Positions 13,369 through 13,765 of a stretch of DNA of 13,765 nt are shown in pieces. The DNA comes from Candidatus Mediterraneibacter stercorigallinarum (GTDB lineage Bacteria > Bacillota > Clostridia > Lachnospirales > Lachnospiraceae): assembly GCA_019116185.1 (NCBI GenBank), contig DXCD01000218.1, positions 1 through 13,765 of the forward strand. Reading direction: 5' to 3'. The notes below the pieces were generated by a model. That model saw nothing but the letters and a program-made list of their open reading frames with translations, was not told the origin of the DNA and did not search any database. Within the stretch, counting starts at the first letter, position 1. Every line of letters begins with the position of its first letter. A program made the translations under genes and the position numbers.

Positions 13369-13377
13369 TGGTATAAT
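13369..13377 (+). promoter_or_regulatory. Extended -10 promoter of the 79-aa membrane protein gene
   Basis: TGGTATAAT is a perfect extended -10 element, giving a predicted start near 13384. No good -35 is seen at 16-18 nt. A small hairpin CTGTC TCAGG GACAG lies in the leader before the ribosome site; it lacks a T-run and is not a terminator. Confidence 0.5.
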
Positions 13378-13423
13378 ATCAGAAAGTAAGCGCTGTCTCA
13401 GGGACAGGGAAAGGACGTGTATT

Positions 13424-13663
13424 ATGAACAAGATAGAAGAGATGATCGCTGAATCAAAATTAAGTGAGATCCTTCATAAAAATGAGGCAGAAAAACAGAA
13501 AAACACAGTGATCTGGGTGCTGGCGATCATAGGAGCAATTGCAGCAGTTGCCGGAATCGCATATGCTGTATACCGGTTCTTCACACCAGACTATCTGGAA
13601 GATTTTGAAGATGATTTCGATGATGACTTTGACGACTACTTCAGCGAGGATGATCAGGTATAA
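13424..13663 (+). CDS. Small single-pass membrane protein with acidic tail
   Basis: The function of this 79-aa protein is unknown. The ATG at 13424 has a ribosome site (AAAGGA) about 10 nt upstream. A charged, Lys/Glu-rich N-terminal helix (MNKIEEMIAESKLSEILHKN) is followed by one membrane helix at about residues 28-50 (TVIWVLAIIGAIAAVAGIAYAVYRFF). The rest is a tail composed almost only of Asp, Glu, Phe and Tyr (about 55-77). I recall similar small proteins from Lachnospiraceae with the same AIAYAVYRF..PDY..DFEDD layout and no known role. The tail is similar in composition to that of the zinc-ribbon membrane protein at 5408-6481, though the proteins do not otherwise match. The gene has its own promoter and terminator, so it is monocistronic. 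Confidence 0.8.
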   Translation: MNKIEEMIAESKLSEILHKNEAEKQKNTVIWVLAIIGAIAAVAGIAYAVYRFFTPDYLEDFEDDFDDDFDDYFSEDDQV

Positions 13664-13692
13664 TCGACTGGGAAAAAAGGAAAAGAGCAGAG

Positions 13693-13728
13693 CAGGCAGG
13701 ATGTGGGAAACAGCACCCTGCCTGTTTT
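13693..13728 (+). terminator. Intrinsic terminator after the 79-aa gene
   Basis: CAGGCAGG (13693-13700) and CCTGCCTG (13717-13724) are perfect 8-bp arms around a 16-nt loop, followed by TTTT. A possible GTG/CAC pairing inside the loop would lengthen the stem. It closes the last transcript of the window. Confidence 0.85.
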
Positions 13729-13748
13729 GTCGTAAAAAAATTATGAAC

Positions 13749-13761
13749 GGGGTCAGACCCC
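13749..13761. repeat. REP-like palindrome at the window edge
   Basis: GGGGTCAGACCCC is a perfect palindrome around a central A and is followed by TTTT, where the window ends. This word resembles REP-type repeats that, from memory, accompany IS200-like (RAYT, Y1) transposases in many bacteria. Only one copy is visible, so it could also be a short terminator or half of a mobile element outside the window. Confidence 0.4.
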
Positions 13762-13765
13762 TTTT

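Overview
The window looks like a chromosomal stretch from a Gram-positive, low-to-mid GC member of the Clostridia, most likely Lachnospiraceae. The pointers are strong AGGAGG-type ribosome binding sites, some TTG and GTG starts, a YerC-type TrpR relative, a DUF1836 regulator and a PcrA helicase with a C-terminal Tudor-like tail. Several small proteins also resemble hypothetical proteins of gut Lachnospiraceae. The species cannot be named from this. I see no tRNA, rRNA, CRISPR array, prophage or complete insertion sequence.

Layout. (1) 1-1991, plus strand: the last codons of a probable molybdate-binding protein (modA), then modB and modC, which together form a molybdate ABC importer; a hairpin lies between modA and modB. 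(2) 1992-3572: a regulatory region with a dyad, a near-consensus promoter and a terminator, then a MATE-family efflux pump. (3) 3719-3765: a 20-bp perfect inverted repeat between convergent genes. (4) 3782-5220, minus strand: a lipoprotein substrate-binding protein of the NMT1/THI5-like group with no permease or ATPase beside it, followed by a 112-aa protein of unknown function. (5) 5408-6840, minus strand: a membrane protein with an N-terminal zinc ribbon, a Lys/Ala/Pro-rich linker and a strongly acidic tail, and a 73-aa small protein. (6) 6892-8266, plus strand: a YcdX-type PHP phosphatase and a YerC/TrpR-family regulator. (7) 8286-10148, plus strand: an ECF sigma factor, an overlapping membrane protein that is probably its anti-sigma factor, and a membrane zinc-ribbon protein with an exported C-terminal domain. 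(8) 10215-13312: a DUF1836 regulator divergent from pcrA, with a perfect 8-bp-arm palindrome filling the spacer of the DUF1836 promoter. (9) 13424-13765: a 79-aa single-pass membrane protein with an acidic tail, its terminator, and a palindrome at the window edge resembling REP-type repeats.

The two most coherent small systems are regulatory. The first is the ECF cassette, which has a SigW-like promoter (TGAACC, 16 nt, CGTATA) directly upstream of the sigma gene, implying that the sigma factor switches on its own operon together with its membrane-bound partners. The second is the DUF1836 gene, whose promoter carries an operator-like palindrome exactly between the -35 and -10 boxes and close to the pcrA promoter, implying autoregulation. 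The ordinary transport and repair genes look intact. Functional claims for the hypothetical proteins are deliberately limited.
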